In this document: positions 39,001 to 50,759 of the stretch, in pieces
How the letters are laid out: every line of letters begins with the position of its first letter
How positions within the stretch are numbered: position 1 is the stretch's first letter
Assembly (NCBI GenBank): GCA_032207245.1
Contig: CM063506.1
Location: 38,034,842 to 38,098,841 of the forward strand
Source of the DNA: Pardosa pseudoannulata
Lineage: Eukaryota; Arthropoda; Arachnida; Araneae; Lycosidae
Direction of reading: 5' to 3'
DNA: 64,000 bases
Program-made: the position numbers and the translations under genes
The notes under the pieces: generated by a model
The model's input: the letters and a program-made list of their open reading frames with translations, nothing else
The model's database searches: none
Told to the model about the DNA's origin: nothing

Positions 39001-41145
39001 CATTTTTTGTTTAATATGGACTACTTAGCACAATGTTTCTGGATAGACGAGTCCTAAACTTACTCGCTTGTTGTCACCGAGAGAAACTAGAAGTATTCAA
39101 AATACTGCCCTGAGGTATTCCTTAAACAAATTTTATAAGAAAAGAATTTTTTTTTTCATTATCTGGATCGTTTCATAAATTTTTATACATAAAGTTTAAA
39201 ACGTGGTTGAGTAGTTACCGATCACCGTAAGTATTTATACAAAAAAATGAATATTTATACGTACACACACACATATATATATATATATGTATATATATAT
39301 ATGTATATATATATGTATATATATATATATATGTATATAAATATATATATGTATGTATATATGTGTAATATATCAAAATTATTTAGCTTTAATATTTACT
39401 TAAAAATCTCCTATTTTAATTCCTTAAAATCTTTTTCCCAGCCTTTAAATGTCTTAATTAAAGGAGCGTTCTCGACTTAAAATTCTTTCGATCCATTTCC
39501 CAAAGATTTCTATGCTATAGATGTAAATTTTCTGTCTATTCAACACGTTTCCCAGCTGTCGCCGGTCAATGGCTCAGCGTTTGTCCTGATCTTACACTTA
39601 ATTCGCTGAGTTAGTGGGAAAATTGTTTCTATCTTCGCTTTTGGGTGCACCTCTGTTCGAGCAGAGTGATTTTTGTGTCTTTCTCTTGTCTGTCGTTGCC
39701 TAGTAAAGATGTCCATTTTAGCGGCTCTGAAATAAAGTTGTAATTAGACTTGTGCCGTTCTCTTCAATGTGACCAGACTGCATTTTTATTACTGCTAGCT
39801 GTTTAATCTTCTCCTTGCCCAATAGCCCATTCAAGTAAAAACAATAGAGGCTACATAATTATTGTGACCGGCAGGTATTATTTTGATCGATTACTTATAT
39901 ATATATATATGCGTGTGTGTGTGTAAGTGCATATATACATATATAGATATAGTACAACGAAGAGCTATTACTATAATTTTAAATAGACATAATTTTAAAT
40001 TAAAGGACAACCCTCCATTTATAAAAATGGGCTCGCCCAAGAACAAAACCATTGCGCGTACACGGCTGATGTTGGAGTATATAAAGCGACTATGGGAAAT
40101 CAAATCTTTTATTATGTCTTTCCAAACATAGCGGATTTAGCGAGATAATGGGAAAAACAGCTGATTTGTCGGACCTCGATAAAGGTCAAACCCTATGGCT
40201 CAGTGACTGGGACATTAATAATATCCAACACAGCTAGTGGGTTGTTCACGTGCTATTGTTGTGACCACCTATCGAAAAGGGTGTATCGATGGTGAAACGG
40301 CCAGCGGTGTGTCGTCCACGGCACATTGATTCTAGAGGAGAGTGGAAATTGTACGCCGTGACAGAAGAGTTACAACAGTGGTGACCTACACAGTGTTTTT
40401 CATCACAGTGTACAGCGCACATTTTTGCCTATGTATCTACGCAACAGGAGGCCGAAGCATGTCCCTGCACTGACGCACGTTATCTACTGCTGTGTCTGTA
40501 ATGAACATTGAAAGTGGACGTTAGAAGAATGGAAAAAAGTTGCTTGGTCAGACGAATCAAATTTTCTGGTCCGTATCATAGATATGGTGTGAGAATACGC
40601 CTATTTCTAAAGGAAACCCTGGCTCCCGGATATAATTTGACGGAGAAAAATCGATGGTGGGGGTAATATGGTGTGGACAATGTTTTCATGAAGCACATTA
40701 GGATTCTTAATCCCCATAGAACAAACCCTGACGTCTGCACGTGAATATCGTTGCAGACCAAATTCACCCATTCATTACGACAGCATTTCCGGCCGGGGAT
40801 GGTGTTTACCAACAGGATAATGTACCATATCGTGAGGGTCGAATCGTCAGGGAGTTATTCGGAGAACATTCCAGTGACTTTCAAGTCACGTCTTAGCCTC
40901 CAAATTCACTTGACATAAATCCGATAGGTCATTTGTGGTCCCACTTAGAAAACCAAATTCATGCTGCTATACTACCCCTCTCAATATGCGGGAATTACAG
41001 GCCCAGTTTTTGTGAGCTTGTACCATTTGCCTCAGACATTTATTAGCAACTTATTGAGCAAATGACACGCCGGGTGCTGATGGTTTTGATGACTAAAAGT
41101 GGTACTACATGTTATTAATAGTGTGATCATAATGTAATGTCTGTT
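39001..41145 (+). repeat. Diverged duplication unit, copy 2
   Basis: Starts with the same non-coding block as 37843 (39001-39240), then a microsatellite (39262-39368), about 500 bp of extra unrelated DNA (39380-39890), another TA/TG run and a Tc1 transposase relic. Confidence 0.78.
39950..41145 (+). pseudogene. Tc1-like transposase relic, copy 2
   Basis: Broken frames give MGKTADLSDLDKGQ, TLEEWKKVAWSDES-type text (catalytic Asp in WSDESNF), GGGNMVW, QQDNVPYR (second catalytic Asp region) and INPIGHLW. The last is where active Tc1 proteins have NP(I/L)EHLW, so the catalytic Glu is replaced by Gly. It includes many stops and small deletions relative to copy 1 and is inactive. Confidence 0.82.
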
Positions 41146-41173
41146 CAGTGTATATAGTTTTATGGTTACACCC

Positions 41174-41276
<103 letters not shown>

Positions 41277-42024
41277 TAGAACTTTAATCCTGATAAATCA
41301 GTCTGTATTAACTTATTGATATGCTGTTAAAATGTGAACTAGTTTTGGATTGGTTAGAAAACTATGTTAAATGCTCTGCTAGACTATGTGTGTGATGAAG
41401 GTTGTGCTAGAGTTAATTGTTTAGAGCAACGGTTTTCAAACATTTTTATTTTGCTACTGTCATAACAATTCAGAGTACTGCGGTACCCAGTTTGAGAACT
41501 ACGGAGGTAGATGATCGGTAGCACCTTGAGGAACACAAGGACAGTTCTTAAAGTTTCGACAGCTGCGAGGAAAGGCATCTTAGTACCTTCATGTGTTCTA
41601 ATTATTTCACATATTTTGCTGACTATACTACATTATTGCTTTGGTAACTTTTGGAATATGTTTGGGGTTCCATTTCATGTAGTTTGAGAATAGCAGCTTG
41701 AGAGAACCTAAACCTTTTCGCCTCTAAATCCTTATCTGCTACTGAATTGCTATTTCTCATTTCTTCTAAACCAGTTTCTAAATGGAAGTCAAGGAGTATA
41801 TATGATTTTAATAGTTTATTATATATACATATATATATATATATATATAATAACAGTACTGCTATGTGATTTGAAGATTAAATCAAATTATTGTTTACCT
41901 TTCTCCACGTTGTATTATCATTCATTATATTAGGATTCAGGAACTATCTTGCTCCTCAATTTATTGAAATTGACATTGTGGTGCTGCCATCTCTTATCTA
42001 AAATTTGAACTAAGAGACTTGAAT

Positions 42025-42053
42025 CTGTCATAAGTAAAATTACGTTTTTAACC

Positions 42054-42131
<78 letters not shown>

Positions 42132-42170
42132 GGTTAAAAATATGCTACTTGTAATTTTACTTAGTTTTCT
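42025..42170. repeat. Palindrome centred on a (TA)n run
   Basis: Left flank AAGTAAAATTAC then TTTTTAACCCCCTA; right flank TAGGGGGTTAAAAA then GTAATTTTACTTA. The two flanks are inverted copies, with a 74-bp TA core at 42056-42129. Confidence 0.9.
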
Positions 42171-43967
42171 ATAGTCTTAATTATTTTGACATTCTTTAAA
42201 ATTTCAGAAATATCAATTCTTTACATAATGATTATGATTATAAATGTAATAATGAATATCACATGATTTTTAAGTATATACTTTGTAAAGGTTAAATTAA
42301 AAATAACGATTTTAGCTTAAATGTTGACCTATACTACTCTCACATCTCATATTTCTATATTATGTTTATGTAATATCGATACTTGTAGATTAAAGAATGA
42401 TTAAAATAGATAATCAAAATAGATTAAAGAATGGTCAAAATGAGTTTCTACGTGAAAATCTGAATATTGAAATTTTTCTTGATTACCATACAATCTCTAT
42501 TTTGTATACAAAGAAATAATAAGGAAGGAAATTTTACACACTTCTCATAAAAGTTTGCCATCAGTGTACTAGTAACTTGCGATCGATTGTTCCACGGTAT
42601 TTGTTTTAAATCATATATTTATTTGCAGTATTCATATTAATATAAAATCCATATTAAAATATTTATTTTCTAAATGGGATATAATGCAATTTTTTTTTTC
42701 AATTTTTGGATTAATAGAAACAACATCCGGGTATAATATTTTAACCGTGATTTTTTTTTTAAGAGAGGGTAGTATATCAGTTGACTTTGCTTTAAAGATT
42801 GTTTGTTTTCATACACCTACTCATTTGCTCGTTTTGCAGTAGTTGATTAATTATAAAGCCATGAGCTATTCTCTCCAATCTCTTAACTTCCCTTGACATC
42901 AGAGTTGTCATGTTTCTTATGATGAGTAAGGCTGTAAACAAGATATTCTTTTCTACACACCAACTTCCGAAATAAAACTTTGAAGATGACTTTTTTTTTC
43001 TCCCTTAAGTTAATAATTTCCCAGAGTGCTAGTAATTTATTAGATAATTATTTTGTCACACTCTTGAGGATTTGCGATATTTTTCATCTTTTCAGCTGAG
43101 TGGGCAGCAAAGCGGACCTAAATTATATGTGTAGGAAGGGGTTGGTGTGCAATGCGGTTTATATGAAAAATTGTGACGCTTAATTAAAATGATGGCAATT
43201 TAAATTGAAAGAAAAATATCATATCTTTTAATGACGCATTTACTACTGAAAGTTAATTTAACGTAACAAGGTCAAGTTTCTATTTAAAATTCTAATGCAG
43301 TTACAGCAACGTGATTTTACTCTTGTTATAACTACATAGAACGTACGAGGGTCACCCTGAAATTTTTGAGATACAACTAGGTTTTTAATCCTCTAAGCGG
43401 TTTGCACGTACAATTCCGCCAAACCTATGATGTCTTCAAAGCGGTTGTCACATACAATTTTCCACCTCCAAAAACGTTCTGAAAATCGATTTAATATACA
43501 TTTCTGCCAGTGCTTTTACGGTAGGAGGGGCAGGTCTATTGTTTAGGAACTGTACCCCTCTTTGACTGACATTTATTGAGGGATGCACCGCTACCACTTA
43601 AGGCACAAAGACGCTGGTAGCTTTTTATGGCTTTATAAATCTCTAAGTATTTCATTTGCGGTAACAGATGTATCTCTAACTGCACCACTTAAATATCATG
43701 GATGTCTTTCGTAAAATAATATAAATAAGTCTCTCAAAGAAGATTTTTATTTCTACTTTTAGAATTTATTGATTCTTATGGGACGATCTTCGAGATTTGA
43801 CGAGCTTTATGTATTAAAAATTAACAATCTATAATATCTATTTATATATCTATTTATAACCGGAAGTAAAGGGAAAATGACGAGGGTGGGTTTTCCGTAT
43901 TCCATTCTAGTAGACAAAGGGTGAAGGAAAAAATCATAGAACGCTTTGGCCACTGACACAAATATAC

Positions 43968-43983
43968 TTACAAAATTTTAGGT

Positions 43984-44019
<36 letters not shown>

Positions 44020-45072
44020 GGGGGGGGGGGGGGGGGGGGGGGGGTGGGGGGGCGTTCAAAATAGTCTCCTCCAGCATGATTGCACTTTTGTAGACGAATT
44101 TTACACAAATTAAATGCCTCAAGCCATTCATTTCTTCGAATATGCGAAAAAAATGCATTTATAGCCACATGAATCTCTTCTTCTGATTGAAAACGACGTC
44201 CACGTGAGTTCTTTTTTAGATTAAAGAATAACCAAAAGTCACACATAGTTAGATCAGGTGAATACGTCGGATGTTCTATCATTTTATTTTGATTTTATTT
44301 AAGAAACTCAACTGTTAATCCGGCTGTATGTGAAGATGCATTGTCAAGGTGAAGCATTAGTCTCCTAACATTCACTTCTTGTAGAATTTGTGGAAGTCAT
44401 TTAGTGGTATACCAGTTTGCTGTTACTGTCTTCTGTCCTTCCAACTTGATGGCTTTGACCAATCCCGTACTTCTGAAGAAAACGACATGCATCACTTTTT
44501 TCAGTGCGCGTTATCAACATTGTCGGCGTGGGATTATCTTCAAAGACCCATACTTTGCTTTCTTGACGTGTTGGAACGTCAAAAAACGGTATGTACGTTT
44601 CACCGCCCGTTACAATTTTAGAAATGATGCTGTGGCCACCATCATTTTGCAATTTAAAAGTTTCTTTACTGATTCTGACACTCTCCCGTTTAAGGCGCTC
44701 ACTTAGATCATGGTAAACCCAACGGCAAACTACTTTTTTCATATGTAATTCCTCATTCATAATGTCTGCGGATCCAATGTTAAGTTCCTTCTGTATAATT
44801 TGATAGGTACAGCGATTATCATCCATTAACATTTTTCGTATGGCAGACACATTATCCGGGATGACTGTCGACTGCGACTGTTCTGTGTGTTCTTCATCCC
44901 GAAGAAAATTGCGACCTCTGCTAAATTCTTTAAACCATTTGAATACAGTAGAGCAAGCTGCATATTTATCACTAAATGCCAACTGCAACCGTTGAAAGCA
45001 TTCTTCTCGATTTAATCCTGTTTTAAAATTGTAGAAAATCATAGCGAGAAAATGTTTTTGCGTCAACTCCAT
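43968..45072 (-). pseudogene. Mariner transposase, frameshifted
   Basis: The minus-strand frame from the ATG at 45072 reads the N-terminal helix-turn-helix region (FYNFKTGLNREE, CSTVFKWFKEFSRGR), the inter-domain region (KKVVCRWVYHDLSE, where active proteins often read WVPH.L) and IVTGGETYI, where the first catalytic Asp (TGDE) is replaced by Gly. After a break near 44290-44400 another frame gives HPTYSPDLTMCDFWLF, the mariner YSPDLAP.DF..F motif with its catalytic Asp, then RGRRFQSEEE and W...F. The GGDYFE end runs into the G/C tract. The changed catalytic residue and frameshift make it inactive. Confidence 0.88.
43982..44052. repeat. ~70-bp poly-G tract
   Basis: Nearly pure G on the + strand, broken by T at three places and a C at its end. 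Reverse frames read it as polyproline. It sits directly behind the mariner transposase stop region. Confidence 0.93.
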
Positions 45073-45599
45073 TTTCTCTTCTGTTTGAAATTTATTCTAC
45101 TCTAAACAAATTGAAGTAAGTCAGTAAAAAATTGTCTGCTGTGTTAAAATACTTATTATTTTAAAATTAAACCGTTATTTTTATTGTGTAAATTCTAGTC
45201 TGCTCTTATCTAAAAGATTTTAGAGAAACCCTCGTATAACTGTACCAATTAGATTAAAGGAAATCTGCATTCATGTATTTTATACTATGTATCTATCATG
45301 CGGCTCTTTATATTATATGAAACACCAGTTTTTTTTTTTTTGCGTGATTCCGTAAATAAAACTAAATTCAGTTTACATTAAGAAATAAAAAGAAAAAAAA
45401 AATGAATTGAATTCGACTTTTTATTTATTTATTTAAACTGCCCCCCCCCCCTTTTTTATGGGACTTTTATTCACGTCATGCATTATGCATGTAATATTCA
45501 GACTACATTTAAATTTTGGGGTAAAATATGGTTTATAATTAAGGTGCGTCTATACATACCGTATTGGATTCCATTCACTCAATATTAACTTATGGAAAA

Positions 45600-45950
45600 A
45601 AAATACTTCATGTGGCCGACTCACTTTAATCCTTTGCACTGCTGTGTCGAGTGTGACTTGACATCAGTTTTATCTTAGGATCTCCTTTGTCGAGTCTCAT
45701 TCGACATTTAATCTGAATGTATAATTGTAAATTTAATGTAATCATTACAATTTATACATTCTATGTAGTTACACAGTCTTTATTTCAGGAGTTTCTTTGT
45801 GGAGTATCACTCAACATTTAATCTAATCTAACCTAAACTGAATGTATAATTACACATTTAATTTAATAAGTACAATTATACATTCTATATAGTTACAAAA
45901 GTTTTATCTGAGAAGCTTTCTGTAGAGTTTCACTCGGCATTTTTTTCCAT
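45600..45950. repeat. Degenerate tandem repeat, ~120-145 bp unit, 2-3 copies
   Basis: The blocks TTTGTCGAGTCTCATTCGAC / TTTGTGGAGTATCACTCAAC / TCTGTAGAGTTTCACTCGGC recur, with CTGAATGTATAATT and ACATTCTATRTAGTTACA between them. Confidence 0.75.
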
Positions 45951-46164
45951 CCAAACCAATAAATGTTCAAATAGAAAGATATCTGGAAAAAGGTGATAAA
46001 CCATTTTCATTTGTTTAATACTTTAAATAAAACTTCAGTAAATTTAAATAAATAAACTAATAACTTTAATTGAATTATATTATTTATTTATTTTTTTAAT
46101 TACCCTATTTTTTTAGTTTATGAACATTACCAAAAAAATTTAAAAATAGGTGAAAGCTGTTGCT

Positions 46165-46378
46165 AACAAAATCGAAATGTAATTTGGAGTGTAAAGGGTT
46201 AAAAAATTCTTGGAATATATATACTACGTGATAGAACAACAAAATCTCTAGGATGCTATCTTTTCCTTTTCCTGAATTTATTATCATATAAATATTGTGG
46301 TGTTACGGGAGGTTCAAGCATATTTTATTTATCTTTATTTATTAACGAAATCGAAATATAATTTGGAATGCAAAGGGT

Positions 46379-46445
<67 letters not shown>

Positions 46446-46563
46446 ACTATTTCATAGAACAAAATCTCTAGGATGTTATCTTTTCCTTTTTCTGAATTTA
46501 TTACCGTATGAAATATTGTGGTTTAACGGGAATGTTCAAATATGTTTTATTTATCTTTATGTA
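46165..46563. repeat. Two-copy duplication ending at the exon 4 acceptor
   Basis: Copy 1 (46165-46345) and copy 2 (46346-46563) share ATCGAAATRTAATTTGGARTG, AAAGGGTTAAA, AAAATCTCTAGGATG, TATCTTTTCCTTTT and TTTTATTTATCTTTAT. Copy 2 contains a (TA)n run (46381-46442) and ends in the used acceptor TTATGTAG. Confidence 0.88.
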
Positions 46564-46564
46564 G

Positions 46565-46702
46565 GTCGATTTGGACAAAAGAGACAGGGTCATCTTTTAT
46601 TCAAAGAATATTGCTGATGAAAATGATGAAGACAAAAGAATTCAAAGTTCCAATGCATTTGATCCTCGTCGTGAAAATCTGTATTTTCTTGTTGGGAAAA
46701 AG
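46565..46702 (+). CDS. Exon 4: last Sema blade
   Basis: This exon encodes residues 450-495 (46 codons), phase 0 at both ends, donor GTGAGA at 46703. It begins VDLDKRD, where plexins have the K(V/I).L end of a Sema strand, and ends NLYFLVGKK, equivalent to the HLY.MT..QV.. strand that closes the Sema propeller in plexins. An acidic and lysine-rich loop lies between. The longest open frame across this region is out of phase with the gene and includes translated TA repeat, so it is not the coding frame. Confidence 0.8.
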
Positions 46703-48115
46703 GTGAGACTAATACCATAAAAATTATCTCTGTTACATTAAAATTATGTAGTTCCTGTAGACTTGATAACTTAACGTATTATAAAAGAAAATTTATTTAT
46801 TAATTTTCTATTTTTATGTGCTGCCATTACTATTACAATGTTATTTATTACACCGTAAAGGAAAAGGTTGGAAAAAAGTCATTTGTATCTATCTAGTTTA
46901 CTCTCGTAGCAATAGATGGCAGCACTTATTTACACAAAGTGAATACAGTGGAATACTCGGTTAGCGTTCCGCATTTAACTAACGATTCAATTGAAATCGA
47001 ATTTATCTTTAAAGGACCAATATTTTTCCACATTTATTATTCTTTGAGTGTTTTTCCACATCTATAGTATAAACATTTCGGTCTCCTAGCTTTGTCATTC
47101 CTGCAGTATCTTTGTTGTAGAATTAAGGAAATCTTAGAATTGGTAGAGACAATCAAGGGCTTTTTTCAGTCGGGCGATCAATTTGTATCAATTACAAAAT
47201 ATTTTTAAAATATTGTCATTATTCTAAATATCAATCATGTTTTATAAAATCTAAAATGCTGTTAATTATTATTATAAATAATAAATTAATATATCGGTCA
47301 TAGATTTTATCCAATTTTTATATACATTTCTCACTTCTGCAATTTTCCTTCGAATCAAAATTTTAATTTTACTTTTTTTAAATAATTTAAATGTTTTGAA
47401 TGTACCGCTGTGTAAAGATCATCGATAAAAAATAAAAAGAATTATAAAATATTTAAAGCATTTTTTTAAAATTATTATTATTTTTATTTTTTATTTATTT
47501 ATTTATTTTTTTTATTATTAACTGAGTGAATTTATTTTCGGTTTTATTTGCAGGTCCATGTAGTATAAATAAAATTTTATATACAACAGTTAATATATAA
47601 AATTGTTTAAAAATTTTTCTTAGTTCTTAATTAGAATTCAAACAGTATAATTAAAAAAATTAATGCCATCTACATTTAGGTCATAATTTTAATTTATTTA
47701 AAAGATGCCCAGATTATTCTTTAAAGACTATAAACAACATTGTTTTAGTGTAGATACACCGCAAACTTTTTAAAGTTTTTATTATAATTCTTATTAATTA
47801 AAGTTATATTACCTCAAAAATTCAAGAAAAATAACTATTGTATAGTGTTTTTCAAACTTCCCAGGATAACTTTATATTTTTCCCTATAAATTTTATTACT
47901 TAAACTTCTTGATATTAATTGCCCACTCAAGTCATTGTGCCTATTTCCCAGTAAATTCTGAATTAAAGGGCTTGGCTCAGGAAATTCAGCTCTGGTAGGT
48001 TCCATTATTGCACCCTCTGTAATAAAATTATGCTGTAGATATTAGCGGATGTACCTACAATGTATTTTTCTTTCCCTTCTATCTCTGTATTCAAGTGCAT
48101 CTCGTCTTATTTTAG
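46703..48115 (+). other. Intron 4 (phase 0)
   Basis: AT-rich, with a low-complexity ATT/TTTA stretch at about 47455-47525. No recognisable element or gene. The acceptor is ATTTTAG ending at 48115. Confidence 0.7.
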
Positions 48116-48286
48116 GTGGTGAAGTTTCCTATAAGCTCTTGTTCACTTTACACTGATTGCCATTCCTGTTTAACCATGGAAGATCCTTTGAAATGTGGAT
48201 GGTGTGGAAATCATTGCGCTCACATAGATGAATGTGAAACGCCCGATATTTTTTCTGCAACCACGTGCTCTCCTCAAATTTTCGAT
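48116..48286 (+). CDS. Exon 5: PSI domain
   Basis: This exon encodes residues 496-552 (57 codons), phase 0, donor GTAAGT at 48287. It opens VVKFPISSC, the usual Sema/PSI junction (..V.R.P...C in plexins). It then shows eight cysteines spaced as a PSI cystine-knot domain, with CGWC at its centre (residues 525, 526, 529 region). Cysteines fall at residues 504, 510, 513, 522, 525, 529, 535 and 546. The next exon starts directly with an IPT domain, as in MET. No second PSI domain is found anywhere downstream. Confidence 0.9.
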
Positions 48287-50320
48287 GTAAGTATCGTAGG
48301 TCCATTTTAATTTCTGTCTAAAATATTTCTGGAGATGTCTGAAAGATTTTAGCACACTTACAAGGCGCTGCTAAATCTGAAATGGACGTTAGGCCCGTCT
48401 ACACATTTCGTTCAGAACATCTAAACCCCAGCATCAGCCAACTGAACTTAAAGCCAGAGATCCAAACAACAAAATAACCCTAAAGATACGAACCACAACG
48501 AATAAAATCCCTGAGATAATTAAACACTAACCCCCCCCCTTCATTCACAAAGCGAAATCTCACCTTATTCCCCACACAAGACCTACCTGCAATCTCGTCG
48601 AGTGCACCAATCCTATCACACAAAACAAACAAAACTAGGTTGACTAAAGGTAGGTGAAAGGTTTCCAAACATGGGGAACAGCCCTTTACAATAACAAAAG
48701 GAAGGACATATTGGGTAGAAACACTGGCGAGATATGCCCAAGCTAAATTAATATTATTATAGAGAAAATAAACAATGAAAAACAGTTAATTACTATAAAA
48801 AGAACACTAACAGGCAATTTTGGTATACACGTACAATCAAACTGGACTATCTTGGTTAACATGAAGATATTTAAGCTACTACAAATAAAACTAATACTAA
48901 TAAGCGAAAGTGAGTAAAAAACAGATGCCTAAAGATAAGCCAGTGTCAAATAACATTCAACGGTGTTGATCAGCTGATCTGTTGATCGAGGAATGGGCAT
49001 CGGCCAGGGGATAGTAGACGGGTCATTTAACCCTGTGCTTCCCTGGAAACTGACCAAACGATGAGATACATTCTACAGCTGATGTATTTATTTTTACTTT
49101 TATTTCGATTTTTTTACATAATTATCAACGTCAAGAAGTAGTGGTGGTGAACCTATAATCTACTGTTCCGACACTGCTCAGGCTTTTCCAAACTCCTAAA
49201 GCAGTGATGGGGAGCATAAAACATGCAGATTGGTCACTGAACCACTCAGGTTTTGTAAATCGTTAGAGGAGTGGGGGCTAACCCATAAACTGCGGGTTAG
49301 ACAACCCACTCAATTTTTGGAAAATCTCTTAAGCAGTGATGTCAGAAGTACTACCAGTGGTTCAAACACAGACCTATCCAGGTTTTATAAACTCCTCGAA
49401 TATTGGTGATGAACCTATCAACCGGGGGTCAGACACTGATCCACTTAGCTGTTTTTAAACCTCCTAGAGGTGTTTCTTTAAATTTGCTTACTATAAATTT
49501 ACTTTCTTCAAGTACTGTCCATACCACATCTTTTCCCAAGAGTAAAACTTTATCTAAGATTTTTTTTTTAGAATTAGCAATTTCAAAGGGACATAGCTCA
49601 AATTTTATTCATGCTTAGAGCCTGAAATATTCAGACATACTTATTTATTCACATACTTATTATTACATGTATTTATTCCGATTTCACTTCATAATGTTTA
49701 AGTTTAGTTAAGAATGTCAATGTCTTGTATAGCTTTTTACTATAACAGATATGCAGCATAGAAAACATATCAAATATGGAACAGCCCAAAGTTCCACTTA
49801 ATACTGCGCATAATAGCACCTTGCATATTTTTTTTTAAATATAAAAGAGAGTATTCGCAGAATATAATGAAGCGTTAAATAGCGACTTTACTATACTTTT
49901 AACCATAAGACGATTCTATATATATAACTTATTTGCTTAGTGACAAGTTCTTTAATTTCATGCTACTCTCTTGCAGAGTAATAGCATGCTTTTAGCCGTA
50001 CCATGTTTTAGGAGTGAAATGAAAGTAACTGGTTTGTTTAATGGCAGTTTCTATGAGTTATTAATTTCAATTTCAGGTTACTACTTTGCAGAGTGATAGT
50101 ACACTTTTAACCATACTATACTTTGGGGAGTGAGACGAATATATAAATAATTTGTTTAATAGGAAGTTCTACGAGTTATTAATATTGACTTCTATTTTAG
50201 ATTACTCCTCTTCAGAATGATAGTATACTTTTAATCATACTATACTTTGTGGAGTGAGACAAATATTACTCATTTGTTTAATAAAAAGATATGAGTTGTT
50301 AACATTGACTTCTATTTTAG
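48287..50320 (+). other. Intron 5 (phase 0)
   Basis: Contains degenerate approximate repeats of about 75-110 bp around 49140-49470 (recurring 'aac-cta-taa' and 'cag-gtt-ttt' blocks). Its last 370 bp is a three-copy tandem repeat that includes the splice acceptor. No transposon ends recognised. Confidence 0.65.
49950..50320. repeat. ~120-bp tandem repeat carrying the exon 6 acceptor, 3 copies
   Basis: The units recur at about 120 bp. TTGACTTCTATTTTAGATTACTCCT occurs twice in near-identical form, at 50186-50210 (decoy) and 50306-50330 (real acceptor), exactly 120 bp apart. An older copy (TTTCAGGTTACTACTTTGCAG) lies at about 50071. Confidence 0.92.
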
Positions 50321-50472
50321 ATTACTCCTTTGAGAGGACCTACTGAAGGTGGCACACTTATTACAGTGACTGGCGATAATTTTGGTTCGTCTCAGGGAGG
50401 GGAACAACATTCTATGATAACTATAACTGTAGCTGGAATTCCTTGCAAAGTACATACTTGGGAAAAAGAGAA
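50321..50472 (+). CDS. Exon 6: IPT/TIG domain 1
   Basis: This exon encodes residues 553-602 plus two bases of a split lysine codon; donor GTAAGT at 50473. It reads ITPLRGPTEGGTLITVTGDNFG, the canonical IPT opening (I.P..GP..GGT.(L/I)T..G..F), then V.(V/I)AG.PC. In MET the corresponding domain follows PSI immediately with a P..GGT..T..G..FG pattern. The longest open frame does not capture this exon because it has no ATG; it was found by splice signals and motif. Confidence 0.88.
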
Positions 50473-50759
50473 GTAAGTTCTGATTTTAAACTTTTTATTT
50501 CTATTTCTGAGACGCTGAACATAACCTATAGATAGCTCCTTTTAGTAATTTAGCAGATGTTAATGTGTACATGAATTCAAAATATTTATGCAATAATCAA
50601 TGTACACAATATATTTTAAAATTAAAACGAAATTGGAGAACTAAATCAGTAATTTAACAAGCTATAGCAATTTAATTATTTTAAAAGTGTGATACTATAA
50701 GTGAACTGAGTACATTTTCCTAAAATTCTATTAAATTTCCCGGATTGAACACATAGCAG

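Larger units (their letters stand above)
43346..45234 (-). mobile_element. Mariner-type transposon, TA-flanked, with decayed transposase
   Basis: Terminal inverted repeats CGAGGGTCACCCTGAAATTT (from 43346) and, reversed from 45234, CGAGGGTTTCTCTAAAATCT, each flanked by TA (43344-43345, 45235-45236). At 1889 bp it is longer than the usual ~1.3 kb mariner. About 630 bp of extra sequence lies between the left end and a 70-bp G tract behind the transposase 3' end. Confidence 0.83.

Noticed and set aside
43934..44158. Polyproline-containing reverse frame
   Set aside because: It is the G tract read in another phase from the mariner transposase; the proline run is a homopolymer artefact.
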